In this document: positions 15,508 to 24,019 of the stretch, piece by piece
Numbering within the stretch: the stretch's first letter is position 1
Layout: every line of letters begins with the position of its first letter
Origin: JAFGSG01 sp964626055
GTDB taxonomy: Bacteria; Spirochaetota; UBA4802; JAFGDQ01
DNA: 36,030 nt
Direction: 5' to 3'
NCBI GenBank assembly: GCA_964626055.1
Contig: CAZVDF010000035.1
Coordinates: 1-36,030 of the forward strand
The notes under the pieces: generated by a model
Seen by the model: only the letters and a program-made list of their open reading frames with translations
The model's database searches: none
What the model was told of the DNA's origin: nothing
Translations under genes and position numbers: made by a program

Positions 15508-15617
15508 ATTTTTCAAATTGATCAAAATTTGGTCACTCTTTCGCAGATTTTTATAAAAACGAAAGTCAAGATGAGGAAGAGGCTATTTCGGTAGATGCTG
15601 AATAATTCTACTAACGA

Positions 15618-15721
15618 TCTGACTGGATAATATCTATTTCGAAACCGCGTAAAAAACATCCTGTTTTATACGGTTTTGGCGACATCCATGTCGCCCGCTC
15701 CATAGATATTATCCAGTCAGA
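15618..15721. repeat. Branched inverted-repeat element between convergent genes
   Basis: A perfect 20-bp inverted repeat (15618-15637 with 15702-15721, beginning TCTGACTGGATAATATCTAT) encloses two further hairpins: AAACCG...CGGTTT (15642-15647/15671-15676) with AAAACA-TCC-TGTTTT inside it, and GCGACAT-CC-ATGTCGC (15679-15694). The whole folds as a three-way junction on either strand. It lies in the 253-bp space between the 3' ends of 15022-15507 and the GH57 gene, so it may act as a two-way terminator or be a small dispersed element. Confidence 0.7.
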
Positions 15722-15760
15722 CCATGGATGAGCTTACTACTGAAATAAGCTCTAAATTAT

Positions 15761-17866
15761 TTATTGTGACTTTATTAAGAGGTCGATAAAAAATTTTTTT
15801 TCGCTGTCCTTCGGTGGCCCAAAGTCGTAGACAAGTAGTAATGAACTGCCCTGGTAATTCTTTTCAAATCCCGAATCGGACTGCGATACGCTGTATATCG
15901 GGTACCTTATAAGCGCTGCTTCAACCGAGCTTGAAATTTCGATCTTAAATTTATTGAAATTATCATATAAGCTGAAAGTGGTAATTTTTTCGCTCATTCC
16001 GGGTATATCGAGGTACGAGTTTTCTTTTGAAACACCTGCGATCTCGTAACCCCTTTCTTCGTCATGCGGACTTAATAGATTTATATTGAGCTCTACTCCG
16101 AATAAACTTTTCTGTATCCCGGAAACCGAATACTCGGCTCTTAATCCTCTCGCGCCTTTTTTAATAATTATATTTTTATTTATGGAAATGGTCTGATTCC
16201 TGTCGTTTGCTGAACATGATAATGATATGACAGCTTTATTTGTTTCCTGAGCTACGACAGATTTATACTTTAACAAACTGCAATCGAAGAAATTCCAGCT
16301 GCCGAACATAATGTTCTCAGCGGCTGGAATTTCATCCATAACCATATCCTTAAATGAATACCGTCTGGAACTGTCGTAAACAAGATATTTCTTAAGATTC
16401 TTTTCCTTAACTTTAATCCTTTCATGTATGGAAGCGATTTTATCTTTCTCATTGTTCTCAGCTTCTTCGTTGTATTTCATGAGTATTTCATGATAGGCTT
16501 CCCGCCTTCTTGGAAGCGTATTAAAAATGTTGAATGCTTTGTCGTATATCCCGAATTCGGATACGGTACCTCCGTGATACGGCAGAATAATTAATGATTT
16601 CTTATTGTCCCTTATAAGAATTTGATTGTGGCCTTCGTTCCAGAAATCTTCTTCGAGTATATGCATTTCGTTTGATTTCTTTCTTTTTAAAAAGATCTTC
16701 TCGGCTCTGAGCAAATGTTCGTATAAGGCATGTCTCAGATGATTCAGATAAATCCCGCCGAAAAGACCGTGCCAGTAAGCGCAATTGCATTCACCCTTGT
16801 ACAGTTCCGTCGTTTCTTTCCAGCATGTTATTCCGTTCGAATCCTCAAAATCCGATATTTCCCCGCTTAATAGTATTGACCGTTTGTTGATCGAATTCGA
16901 TTCCGGATACTTGATCAGAAAATTATTCCAGACGCCGCCTTTAAGGAACGGATAGAAATCTTTTTCCCTGTTCCAGCTTTTAATTTCATTGTTTATCCGG
17001 ACAAGTTCTTCAGCGGCTTTTGCAGGCAGGGCCCATTCCGAAAGCTCAAAATAGCTTCCCTGGGTCAGGTATATTCTTCCAACGGGATTGTTGGCGGCGA
17101 TATATTCCGAGGGATGAGTTGTCTTTATCCAGGATTCTTTTAGAACAGCTTCAACAAATTTTCTGAGCCATTTTTCTTCATAGACCCATTTGTAGGTATC
17201 CGGCCACAGGCCGAATTTTTCCCCGTCATCTCCGTAGACAAATGCGGCCCGACCAAGCCTACCTGTCTTTTCTTTAAAATAATTAATCGTTTCGACAGGC
17301 TGTTTAAACGGGATGGAATATCTTAAGAATCTGTCTATGGGGAAAACTTTTAATTTTTTTTCAAGCCGTTCCGTTATAAAATATCCGAAAAGCGCTTCTT
17401 CATCTATGCCCGCATAGCGGAAATGGATGTCGTCCAGAATCGTGTAATCCAGGTTAAATCCAGATACCAGGTAAGGTATTTCCGGGTCCCAGACCCTTTC
17501 CGCGGTCCAGAAACCCTTCGGGAATGTCCCGAACTCATTTTTGCAGAAATTCTGCATCAGAGCAATCTGGCCTCTTATGTCGTTCTCGGTTATGACGGAG
17601 AAGATCGGTTCGTAAAAACCTCCGCCGATGATCTCTACCTGGCCTTTACGGCTCATCTCTTTCAATGTATAAAGATATTCAGGCGAGTTGTTTTTCAGCC
17701 ATTCAAGAAGAGGACCCGAATGATGCACGCTGAAGCGGAATTCCGGGTATTCCTTTAATATTTCTATGATCTTATTGTAACAGTCGTCAAATGCCCATTT
17801 GAATATATGGTCGAAGTTCCCGACAGGCTGATGGTTATGCAGGCAGAATATGAAATTGCAGCTCAT
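15761..17866 (-). CDS. GH57 4-alpha-glucanotransferase / alpha-amylase
   Basis: A 701-residue glycoside hydrolase family 57 enzyme that cleaves and transfers alpha-1,4-glucan chains, acting on glycogen or maltodextrins in the cytoplasm (no signal peptide). Residues 1-~300 form the (beta/alpha)7 barrel: 'FCLHNHQPVGNFDHIF', 'VEIIGGGFYEPI', then Glu123 in 'GFWTAERVWDP' and Asp214 in 'FVYGDDGEKFGLWP'. These fall at the same numbers as the nucleophile and acid/base of the Thermococcus litoralis enzyme. A helical middle part and a C-terminal beta-sandwich (about 400-700, with 'CAYWHGLFGGIYLNHLR' and 'EDFWNEGHNQILIRD') are as in the glucanotransferase subfamily. A response regulator and a histidine kinase lie upstream on the same strand. 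Confidence 0.92.
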   Translation of the reverse strand: MSCNFIFCLHNHQPVGNFDHIFKWAFDDCYNKIIEILKEYPEFRFSVHHSGPLLEWLKNNSPEYLYTLKEMSRKGQVEIIGGGFYEPIFSVITENDIRGQIALMQNFCKNEFGTFPKGFWTAERVWDPEIPYLVSGFNLDYTILDDIHFRYAGIDEEALFGYFITERLEKKLKVFPIDRFLRYSIPFKQPVETINYFKEKTGRLGRAAFVYGDDGEKFGLWPDTYKWVYEEKWLRKFVEAVLKESWIKTTHPSEYIAANNPVGRIYLTQGSYFELSEWALPAKAAEELVRINNEIKSWNREKDFYPFLKGGVWNNFLIKYPESNSINKRSILLSGEISDFEDSNGITCWKETTELYKGECNCAYWHGLFGGIYLNHLRHALYEHLLRAEKIFLKRKKSNEMHILEEDFWNEGHNQILIRDNKKSLIILPYHGGTVSEFGIYDKAFNIFNTLPRRREAYHEILMKYNEEAENNEKDKIASIHERIKVKEKNLKKYLVYDSSRRYSFKDMVMDEIPAAENIMFGSWNFFDCSLLKYKSVVAQETNKAVISLSCSANDRNQTISINKNIIIKKGARGLRAEYSVSGIQKSLFGVELNINLLSPHDEERGYEIAGVSKENSYLDIPGMSEKITTFSLYDNFNKFKIEISSSVEAALIRYPIYSVSQSDSGFEKNYQGSSLLLVYDFGPPKDSEKKFFIDLLIKSQ

Positions 17867-17888
17867 TATGGTTTCCGGTTAAAGCGAG

Positions 17889-18251
17889 TTATTTCGAACT
17901 GGACGAAAGCACTTCCCTGACTGTCGTTTTCAATTCATCCAGGTTGCTCGATTTTGTTAAATAGGCATTTGCTGTCCATGTCATAAAATTGCTTTTGTAA
18001 TTGGAGTATGCGGTGTAAATGATCACAGGCAGTTTTTTTTCATGCGATAAAATTTTTCCGAGCGCTTCAATGCCGTCCATCTCCGGCATCCTGATGTCAA
18101 GGATCACGCAGTCATACTTATTGCTGTTTACCAGTTTAACGGCCACCTCGCCGTTCGGCGCCTGATGGACTTCATACCCCTCGTCCTCAAGTTCGGTTGC
18201 GTATAATTCTCTCTGATTATCTTCGTCTTCCACTATAAGTATTCTGCTCAT
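17889..18251 (-). CDS. Single-domain response regulator (CheY-like)
   Basis: A 120-residue receiver domain with no output domain. It has the acidic pair in 'ILIVEDEDNQRELY', the phospho-acceptor Asp in 'CVILDIRMPEMDG' (about residue 53), the Thr in 'VIIYTAYS' and the Lys in 'AYLTKSSNLDEL'. AAGGAGAG before the ATG is a strong ribosome site. It lies between the histidine kinase gene (upstream, 140 bp) and GH57 (downstream, 22 bp). Phosphorylation by the neighbouring kinase is likely; with no DNA-binding domain the output must be through protein contact or a relay. Confidence 0.92.
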   Translation of the reverse strand: MSRILIVEDEDNQRELYATELEDEGYEVHQAPNGEVAVKLVNSNKYDCVILDIRMPEMDGIEALGKILSHEKKLPVIIYTAYSNYKSNFMTWTANAYLTKSSNLDELKTTVREVLSSSSK

Positions 18252-18391
18252 ATGAAACTCTCCTTACTTATATCGGCTTTTTTGCTGAAATGCAATTTTT
18301 TCATTTTTTACAGATATAATTATAAATATAATTTTGTATTATTCAAGAATATTTTATGAGATAAAAAATCGGAAAATTTCATAAAGAGAAC

Positions 18392-20428
18392 CTATTTTGT
18401 AAACGGCAGAGTGATAATAAATTCCGCTCCGCTTGTTTCCCTGTTCCTTACGATGATTTCTCCTCTATGGTCTTTGATTATTTTGGTCACGATTGCAAGC
18501 CCCAGCCCTACCCCGGTTATCTTGGTTGTAAAAAAAGGCTCGAAAATATTGTCTAAATTATTGGTATCGATCCCGACTCCCGTATCCCTGATAATAATTA
18601 TTACATTCTCATTAATATTGTCAATTTCCGTGCTGATTTCCACATCGCCTCCGGAAGGAGTGGCATCGATCGCGTTTTGTGTCAGATTTAAAATAACCTG
18701 TTTGATCTGGTTCGCGTCGGAATTGACAAGCGGAAGGTCCGAAGAAAGTTTTGTCGTAATATGCAGTTTTTTTTCGAAAAATACGTTTTTCAACAGATCG
18801 ATCGTGTCCAGAATTATATCGTTTATATTGTTCAGAGTTTTTATAATTGTCTGGGGCTTTGTCAGGTCCATCACATTGGATAAAATATTTTCCAGCCTGA
18901 CGGACTCCTTGAGTATTACGTCCGCGGCTTTAACGATCTTTTCATTATCGTCCGCGATCTGTTTGATCCTTCTCGCGTATCCTCCCATTGTTACAAGAGG
19001 ATTTCTTATTTCGTGCGCTATGTGGGAAGAGATCCTGCCGATCGCAGCCAGTTTCTCGGATTCGATTATGGCATCCTGTTTATGCATAATTTTATCCATT
19101 TCTTTTTTCAGCGTTGAAACATTATGATAGCTGTCTATCAGCATGGAAGCCTGAACTGCAAAGATGGAAAGAAGTTCTATATGGTCATTCCCAATCGGAA
19201 CCTGGTTGAATTTGTTGTCGGCAACGATTATGCCGATGCTCCTGTTCTCTATAATAAGAGGAATGACGACGAATTCAGAAACATCCATAAAATTTTTAAT
19301 GAAATCGTTTACCGAAGGATCGCTCCATGAATTGTATATATGAATATTTTCGTGCGTTTTGAAGGATTTAACGAATATGTTATCCGATTCAAGTTCGAGT
19401 CTGATGTTTTTGACCTTTTCGAGAAGTTTTTTTCCTTTTCTCTGTGTGTTGTTGAATGTGCTTGAGATGTCGGAAATATCAATGCCTCCCTGCGGCATCG
19501 AATTCCATATTTCGATCGCCTCTTCCATGGAATCCGGTCCGACTGCTATCTCTCCCGCCAGGTATTTTTTTTTCTGATCCAGTAAAAAAAGCATGGCGCG
19601 GTTAAAGCCCAGCCCGGCTCCGGAAGTGATGCCATACAAAATAGTATATAATATTCTGTGGATTTCTTCGTCTCTCTGAATGGATTCGCTGACCTGGCTT
19701 ATCAGGTTTATCTGATAGTCCTTGCGGCATTTGCTTGTTATGTCGTCGATGATGAGGACTATCTGATCCTCGCCCTGGGCGATAATTCTCGAAATCTTTA
19801 TATCTGCGATGACCGAAGTCCAGTTCTTGGACAGCAGGTGGATTTTTTCAAGTATCGCGGAATGCTCGGAATCGTAAATCTGTTCGATAGTATTTTTTAA
19901 ATTCTGGGCGACAAAAAGAAAAATATCCTCAATTGTTTTTCCGGTCATTTCGTCCAGTTCCAGCTGGAATTTTTTACAGAATGTGTCGTTGGCAAATATT
20001 ATTTCCCTGTTTTTGTTTAAAATTATTAAATACGAGGTTATCGAGAACACAATATTATTGTATAATTCCCTTAATGATTTTGTCTCGTTTTTTAATTTCG
20101 AAACGGTATTGTCTATATACTTGCCGACGGTAATGATTTCCTGCGAAATATCGCCGAGTATGTCATTTCCGGGTATTGTTTTTTTCTGGTATAAAAATTT
20201 TCCTTTTTTATATTCCAGCAGAATATCTTTTATCTGATTAATTTTATTTAGAGGCGAATATCTGTAAAAATACAAGACAGCGGTATTCTTGATAATAATA
20301 AGCAAAAATATAATATAATTAATATGATTGGGGATATCAATAAATATTTTACAAATATATATGTATGCTATGAGTATGACATCGGAGACAAACAGCAATG
20401 ATAGCTTTACTATGGGATTTATATTCAT
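18392..20428 (-). CDS. Membrane sensor histidine kinase (PAS-GAF)
   Basis: A 678-residue sensor kinase. Two membrane helices lie near the N-terminus (about 8-28 and 36-56) with only a short loop between, so sensing is probably cytoplasmic or intramembrane. A PAS domain follows (about 120-230, 'YLIILNKNREIIFANDTFCKKF'), then a GAF domain (about 235-435), then HisKA with the phospho-accepting His in 'ISSHIAHEIRNPLVTMGGYARR' split as H-box, and HATPase: N-box 'VILNLTQNAIDATPSGG', G1 'RDTGVGID', F 'IFEPFFTTK', G2 'GVGLGLAIVTKI'. All catalytic parts are present. It probably pairs with the CheY-like regulator downstream. The long space between them may hold a promoter, and the divergent rdgB gene starts 93 bp upstream. 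Confidence 0.93.
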   Translation of the reverse strand: MNINPIVKLSLLFVSDVILIAYIYICKIFIDIPNHINYIIFLLIIIKNTAVLYFYRYSPLNKINQIKDILLEYKKGKFLYQKKTIPGNDILGDISQEIITVGKYIDNTVSKLKNETKSLRELYNNIVFSITSYLIILNKNREIIFANDTFCKKFQLELDEMTGKTIEDIFLFVAQNLKNTIEQIYDSEHSAILEKIHLLSKNWTSVIADIKISRIIAQGEDQIVLIIDDITSKCRKDYQINLISQVSESIQRDEEIHRILYTILYGITSGAGLGFNRAMLFLLDQKKKYLAGEIAVGPDSMEEAIEIWNSMPQGGIDISDISSTFNNTQRKGKKLLEKVKNIRLELESDNIFVKSFKTHENIHIYNSWSDPSVNDFIKNFMDVSEFVVIPLIIENRSIGIIVADNKFNQVPIGNDHIELLSIFAVQASMLIDSYHNVSTLKKEMDKIMHKQDAIIESEKLAAIGRISSHIAHEIRNPLVTMGGYARRIKQIADDNEKIVKAADVILKESVRLENILSNVMDLTKPQTIIKTLNNINDIILDTIDLLKNVFFEKKLHITTKLSSDLPLVNSDANQIKQVILNLTQNAIDATPSGGDVEISTEIDNINENVIIIIRDTGVGIDTNNLDNIFEPFFTTKITGVGLGLAIVTKIIKDHRGEIIVRNRETSGAEFIITLPFTK

Positions 20429-20521
20429 TTTTTACTGAAAAAATTAGTTGAATCCGTTATTGTGATATAATATTAGGATGACTTCTGATTAAGTAAAATT
20501 TTATAAACTTTATCATATAAT

Positions 20522-21130
20522 ATGAAGCTCGTAATAGCAACAAAAAATATTAATAAGATTAAAGAGATAAAAGATAAGTTCTCAGGTTTTGCGGATCTCG
20601 AAATAGGATCCCTGCTGGATTTTCTGGATATTCCCGAAGTGATTGAAGACGGGTTTACGTTTGAAGAGAACGCATTGAAGAAAGCGAGAGAGTATTCGGC
20701 TTTTACCGGCATGGCCGTTCTCTCGGATGACTCGGGTCTGGAGATAGACGCGCTCTCGGGAGAACCCGGCGTTCGTTCCGCCCGCTATGCAGGGGAAAAC
20801 GCCGGCGACGACAGGAATAATGATCTGGTGCTTCAGAGAATGGAAAAAGTACCGGAAGGGAGAAGGAATGCCAGATTCGTATGCGTTATTGCGATAAAAC
20901 TCCCGGACAATAATGAGTACATAACAAGAGGGACATGTGAAGGCCGGATAATTAAAAGTAAAATCGGCGGCAACGGTTTCGGCTATGACCCCATATTCTA
21001 TATCCCGGATTTGGAGAAAACCATGGCCGAATTAAGCATCGCTGAAAAAAACAGAATAAGCCACAGGGCGCTGGCTCTTGACAGAGCAAAGGAGATATTG
21101 AAAAAAATTTTAGAAAATCCTTTAAAATGA
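20522..21130 (+). CDS. rdgB: XTP/dITP pyrophosphatase (RdgB/HAM1)
   Basis: A 202-residue Ham1-family house-cleaning enzyme that hydrolyses dITP, XTP and ITP to monophosphates and pyrophosphate, which keeps deaminated purines out of DNA and RNA. Motifs: 'MKLVIATKNINKIKEIK' at the N-terminus (substrate loop), 'EENALKKAREYSAFTG', 'VLSDDSGLEIDALSGEPGVRSARYAG' split over the active site with the catalytic Asp, 'GNGFGYDPIFYIP' and 'KNRISHRALA' at the C-terminus. Length is normal. No ribosome site precedes the ATG; the AT-rich upstream DNA leaves room for a leaderless transcript. Confidence 0.95.
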   Translation: MKLVIATKNINKIKEIKDKFSGFADLEIGSLLDFLDIPEVIEDGFTFEENALKKAREYSAFTGMAVLSDDSGLEIDALSGEPGVRSARYAGENAGDDRNNDLVLQRMEKVPEGRRNARFVCVIAIKLPDNNEYITRGTCEGRIIKSKIGGNGFGYDPIFYIPDLEKTMAELSIAEKNRISHRALALDRAKEILKKILENPLK

Positions 21131-21133
21131 ATT

Positions 21134-21589
21134 TTACTTTGACTTTAATTTAGGAATTACCTGCTTAAGATTTTTTTCTATGAAGTCGTTAAGGCCTTTA
21201 TCGTAGTAAGCATAAATAACGTAAATGATCCAGATTGTTAAAGTTACTATGCACATGAATTTGAGCAACCTCTGTGCTCCGGCCTCGCTGGATTTGTAGA
21301 ATATGATGATCAGGGATAAAGGCCACAGAAAAAACAAAGTTGAGTAAATAATTGCTGTCAGTTCCTTCAGGAAATTTATAGTTACTTTCTGCCAGCCTTC
21401 GGCAGCCATAAATGCCGCATATCCCCTTGATATTTCTTCGAAAAAGAACCAGATATAAAATCCGAGTATTAAAGTCGCGACTATTTTCCAGAACATCTCT
21501 ATATTGCGCCTGAACCATAAAAGCATTATGCCGATGCCCCAGAGGCATACGAACATAAATATGGATTTGATTATTATCGGTTTATCCAT
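21134..21589 (-). CDS. Uncharacterised four-helix membrane protein
   Basis: A 151-residue integral membrane protein with about four hydrophobic helices (roughly 8-26, 35-52, 73-96 and 105-126) and a charged, Lys-rich C-terminal tail. I do not recognise the family and see no catalytic motif. It converges on rdgB, with only 3 bp between the stop codons, so there is no room for a separate terminator. A weak GAGA ribosome site precedes the ATG. Confidence 0.7.
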   Translation of the reverse strand: MDKPIIIKSIFMFVCLWGIGIMLLWFRRNIEMFWKIVATLILGFYIWFFFEEISRGYAAFMAAEGWQKVTINFLKELTAIIYSTLFFLWPLSLIIIFYKSSEAGAQRLLKFMCIVTLTIWIIYVIYAYYDKGLNDFIEKNLKQVIPKLKSK

Positions 21590-21801
21590 AATTTTTTCTC
21601 TTGTCTTTTATGCGGACTTCATATCTTAATTTTACTTACCTTTTATGATACGTCTGTTATGCTTATTAATTCGGCTTTTATTTTGCGGCTGAATAGGTTA
21701 ATATTTTTAATTTTTAAAAATATTCAGCGTCAACCGAAAAAGAGAATAACTCAGCCGGGATAATGAAAATCTGTTGTCGGGGAAGAGCAATTCATAATTA
21801 T

Positions 21802-22218
21802 ATGAAAAAATATTTAATAATTATTCTGGCGCTGTCTATTGTATCGTGCGGCAGGAATTACAAACCTGATTATTGCGCATGTAATTTTACAGTACGCGTA
21901 CCGGAGAACATATTCCTTAATAAAGATGAAGTGTATGCCGCAATATCGCAAGTCCTTAAAGAAAATGGGGAAAGCCGGTTTTCCGCTGAAATAATAATTT
22001 TAAGTTACTCCTCGGGTAAAGAGGTATTCTCGCTCCCAGAAGATAATCCCGAAAATCCTAAAATTAAGACATATTCGGGGAATATCAGCGCGCTTCTTAA
22101 AATAAAGCAGGGAAAAGTACTGCAGAAAGTTCTTTTTTTAAAGGCGGGAGGCAACAGCAGGGAAGAAATCCTGAAAGGCCTGGCAAAGGGAATAGAAAAG
22201 ACGGTTTGTTATAATTAG
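21802..22218 (+). CDS. Small uncharacterised lipoprotein
   Basis: A 138-residue lipoprotein of unknown function. The start at 21802 is chosen because the protein then opens with MKKYLIIILALSIVSC, a complete lipoprotein signal with the lipid-modified Cys at residue 16; the frame is open back to an ATG at 21763, which would add 13 unlikely residues. The mature part is small and mixed alpha/beta, with 'SAEIIILSYSSGKEVF' and a strand-rich 'GNISALLKIKQGKVLQKVLFLKAGG', ending in a helix. This hints at the LptE/LPS-assembly or 'DUF' lipoprotein type, but the match is too weak to name it. It stands alone between the four-helix protein gene and convergent pdxA. Confidence 0.7.
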   Translation: MKKYLIIILALSIVSCGRNYKPDYCACNFTVRVPENIFLNKDEVYAAISQVLKENGESRFSAEIIILSYSSGKEVFSLPEDNPENPKIKTYSGNISALLKIKQGKVLQKVLFLKAGGNSREEILKGLAKGIEKTVCYN

Positions 22219-22282
22219 TAGCGTATTTTAAAATCAATATCGCTATATTTAATTTTTTATTGATAAATAGCAGCTGTACACG

Positions 22283-22372
22283 GACAAACCATAATCCTTT
22301 ACTAATTTCCTGCGGAACTCGGTCTGCGCCCTCAGACAGCCCCCGGAAATTATTAAAGGATTATGGTTTGTC
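22283..22372. repeat. Long inverted-repeat element between convergent genes
   Basis: A 28-position stem with a single mismatch (22283-22310 with 22345-22372: GACAAACCATAATCCTTTA then TAATTTCC, against their complements) closes a 34-nt loop that itself contains GTCTG-CGCCCT-CAGAC (22322-22337). It lies between the 3' ends of the small lipoprotein gene and pdxA. Same architecture and same kind of place as 15618-15721, but a different sequence. Confidence 0.7.
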
Positions 22373-22425
22373 GAAAAATCACTAAACATTGTCTAAAGGT
22401 TTTAATATGAACTATAATTAAGAAA

Positions 22426-23427
22426 TTAACCTGTTCTTTTACTCCCCGCCAGTCTTCCTGCCAGCTTAATAGCCTCGAGCATGCTTTTATGATTCGCTAA
22501 ATTTTTCCCTGCGATATCATATGCCGTGCCGTGGTCCGGCGATGTCCTTACTATTGAGAGTCCGAGGGTAATGTTGACGCCGTTGTCGAATGCGAGCACC
22601 TTGAACGGGATCAGCCCCTGGTCGTGGTAATGCGCTATCACGAGATTATATGCTTTCCATTTTTGCGGGGTAAAGAGAGTGTCTGCCGCAAACGGGCCTT
22701 CAATATTGACGCCGGCTTTTAAGGCTCTCTGCACTGCTTTGTTTGTAATATTAATATCAAAATTCCCGATCGCCCCTTCATCCCCGCAATGCGGGTCCAG
22801 TCCTGCAATTCCAATTCTAGCGTTCCTGTTATCCAGGGTTTTTATCGCGTTATGCCCTGTTATTATGGTGCTATAGATTTTATCGGCATCTATCGACCCT
22901 GGTATGTCAGCGACCGGAATGTGGGTTGTAACCAGAAGAACCCTGTATTCAGGCGAATACATCATCATATACGGATTTTTTTCGTTGATCAGTTTCGCAA
23001 TATATTCCGTATGACCGGTGAAATGGCTGCCCGATTTTTCTATGAATGCCTTGCTTACCGGGCCGGTCACGATAGCGTCTGCAATTCCTTCTTTCCAGAG
23101 ATCGACGGCTTTATCGATGTATAACCTCGATTCGAGACCGGTATCGGAGCTTCCGTTACCCGGAGAGGGCAGAGGATTTTTTAAATCAATATCGATAATG
23201 TATTTTTTATCCTGAAGGATGTCGGAGGAATTAATTTTTTTTTTGCGTATTATGGTAAAGTTCTTTACAAATGCGGGGAAATATTTCTGTAAAAGTTCCG
23301 CCCTTCCGATAACTATGGGTGTTATTCCGGATTTCCGTAATTCGTTAACCGACTTGAGCGTTACTTCCGGTCCAATGCCGGCAGGGTCTCCGATCGTTAT
23401 TCCGATTATGACGGCAGGATTATTCAA
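22426..23427 (-). CDS. pdxA: 4-hydroxythreonine-4-phosphate dehydrogenase PdxA
   Basis: A 333-residue PdxA: NAD-dependent oxidation of 4-phosphohydroxy-L-threonine in the DXP-dependent vitamin B6 (pyridoxal phosphate) route. Motifs: 'IGITIGDPAGIGPEV' at the N-terminus, 'AIVTGPVSKAFI', 'FTGHTEYIA' with the first metal His, 'GLDPHCGDEGAIG', 'VIAHYHDQGLIPFKVL' with the second His, and 'RTSPDHGTAYDIAG' with the third. These are the three zinc ligands of the family. The start overlaps the end of the bactofilin gene by 8 bp, so the two are translated from one message. A related 4-phospho-D-erythronate-type dehydrogenase (PdxA2) is an alternative within the family. Confidence 0.93.
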   Translation of the reverse strand: MNNPAVIIGITIGDPAGIGPEVTLKSVNELRKSGITPIVIGRAELLQKYFPAFVKNFTIIRKKKINSSDILQDKKYIIDIDLKNPLPSPGNGSSDTGLESRLYIDKAVDLWKEGIADAIVTGPVSKAFIEKSGSHFTGHTEYIAKLINEKNPYMMMYSPEYRVLLVTTHIPVADIPGSIDADKIYSTIITGHNAIKTLDNRNARIGIAGLDPHCGDEGAIGNFDINITNKAVQRALKAGVNIEGPFAADTLFTPQKWKAYNLVIAHYHDQGLIPFKVLAFDNGVNITLGLSIVRTSPDHGTAYDIAGKNLANHKSMLEAIKLAGRLAGSKRTG

Positions 23428-23839
23428 GGAATTCTTCCGGAATAACTCTATTTTTTTGGTATTCGGCGTCTATTAATGTTTTTGCGGATGATTTAAGGTC
23501 GTTGGATATCGCGCATCTGCCTTCGAGGATAACGCCTTTTTGAATGATAAGCTCCGGCGTCTTTATGTCGCCGAGTATTTTCGCGCTCGGCATCAAGAGG
23601 ACCCTGTTGCTTGCGTTGATATTGCCTATAACCAGGCCTTCGACGATCACCGATACGGCGTTTATATTCGTTTTAATTTTACCCTGCGATCCGATATATA
23701 ACTGTTCCGCCTGCAAGTACTTTCCTTCAAAGCGGCCGTCGATTCTTAACGAGCCGTTAATATGGAAATTGCCGGTAAAATATGAATTTTCTCCTATAAT
23801 GTTGGTAGAAACATCCCCGCCGGATTTTGAAATAGCCAT
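23420..23839 (-). CDS. Bactofilin
   Basis: A 139-residue bactofilin, a self-polymerising cytoskeletal protein that forms membrane-associated filaments. The core is a right-handed beta-helix with regular ~17-residue turns, seen in 'YFTGNFHINGSLRIDGRFEG', 'AEQLYIGSQGKIKTNI', 'VSVIVEGLVIGNI' and 'VLLMPSAKILGDIKTPEL'. Short polar tails flank it. GAGGG precedes the ATG. In many bacteria bactofilins work with M23 peptidases in cell shape; a LysM/M23 gene is encoded 1.1 kb away (24978-25925) on the other strand, beyond an unknown gene. It is co-transcribed with pdxA downstream, with which it has no known functional link. Confidence 0.92.
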   Translation of the reverse strand: MAISKSGGDVSTNIIGENSYFTGNFHINGSLRIDGRFEGKYLQAEQLYIGSQGKIKTNINAVSVIVEGLVIGNINASNRVLLMPSAKILGDIKTPELIIQKGVILEGRCAISNDLKSSAKTLIDAEYQKNRVIPEEFLE

Positions 23840-23956
23840 TTTTCCCTCAAATTATTAAGTATATATCAACCAAAGTTTTTAAACTAAGTCTTCCGGGATT
23901 GTCAAGATCAATTTTAATTGTCTCTCATTGCAGATAACGCCATGAAACATAATACT

Positions 23957-24013
23957 CCGCCGACACCAAAGGTGGCGGCCGGTACGTCACCTTCGGCCGG
24001 GGGCTTGCCCCGG
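23957..24013. repeat. GC-rich triple-hairpin spacer
   Basis: Three adjacent hairpins in AT-rich surroundings: CCGC..CACC-AAA-GGTG.GCGG (23957-23978), CGGCC...GGCCG (23976-23980/23995-23999) and CCGGGG-GCTTG-CCCCGG (23997-24013). It ends 6 bp before the stop of 24020-24787, so it probably terminates that gene or stabilises its 3' end. Its composition resembles a REP-like element. Confidence 0.5.
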
Positions 24014-24019
24014 AGAATT

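Noticed and set aside
18411..19127. 238-codon plus-strand frame opposite the histidine kinase
   Set aside because: The kinase on the minus strand has all catalytic motifs; the opposite frame has no family features.
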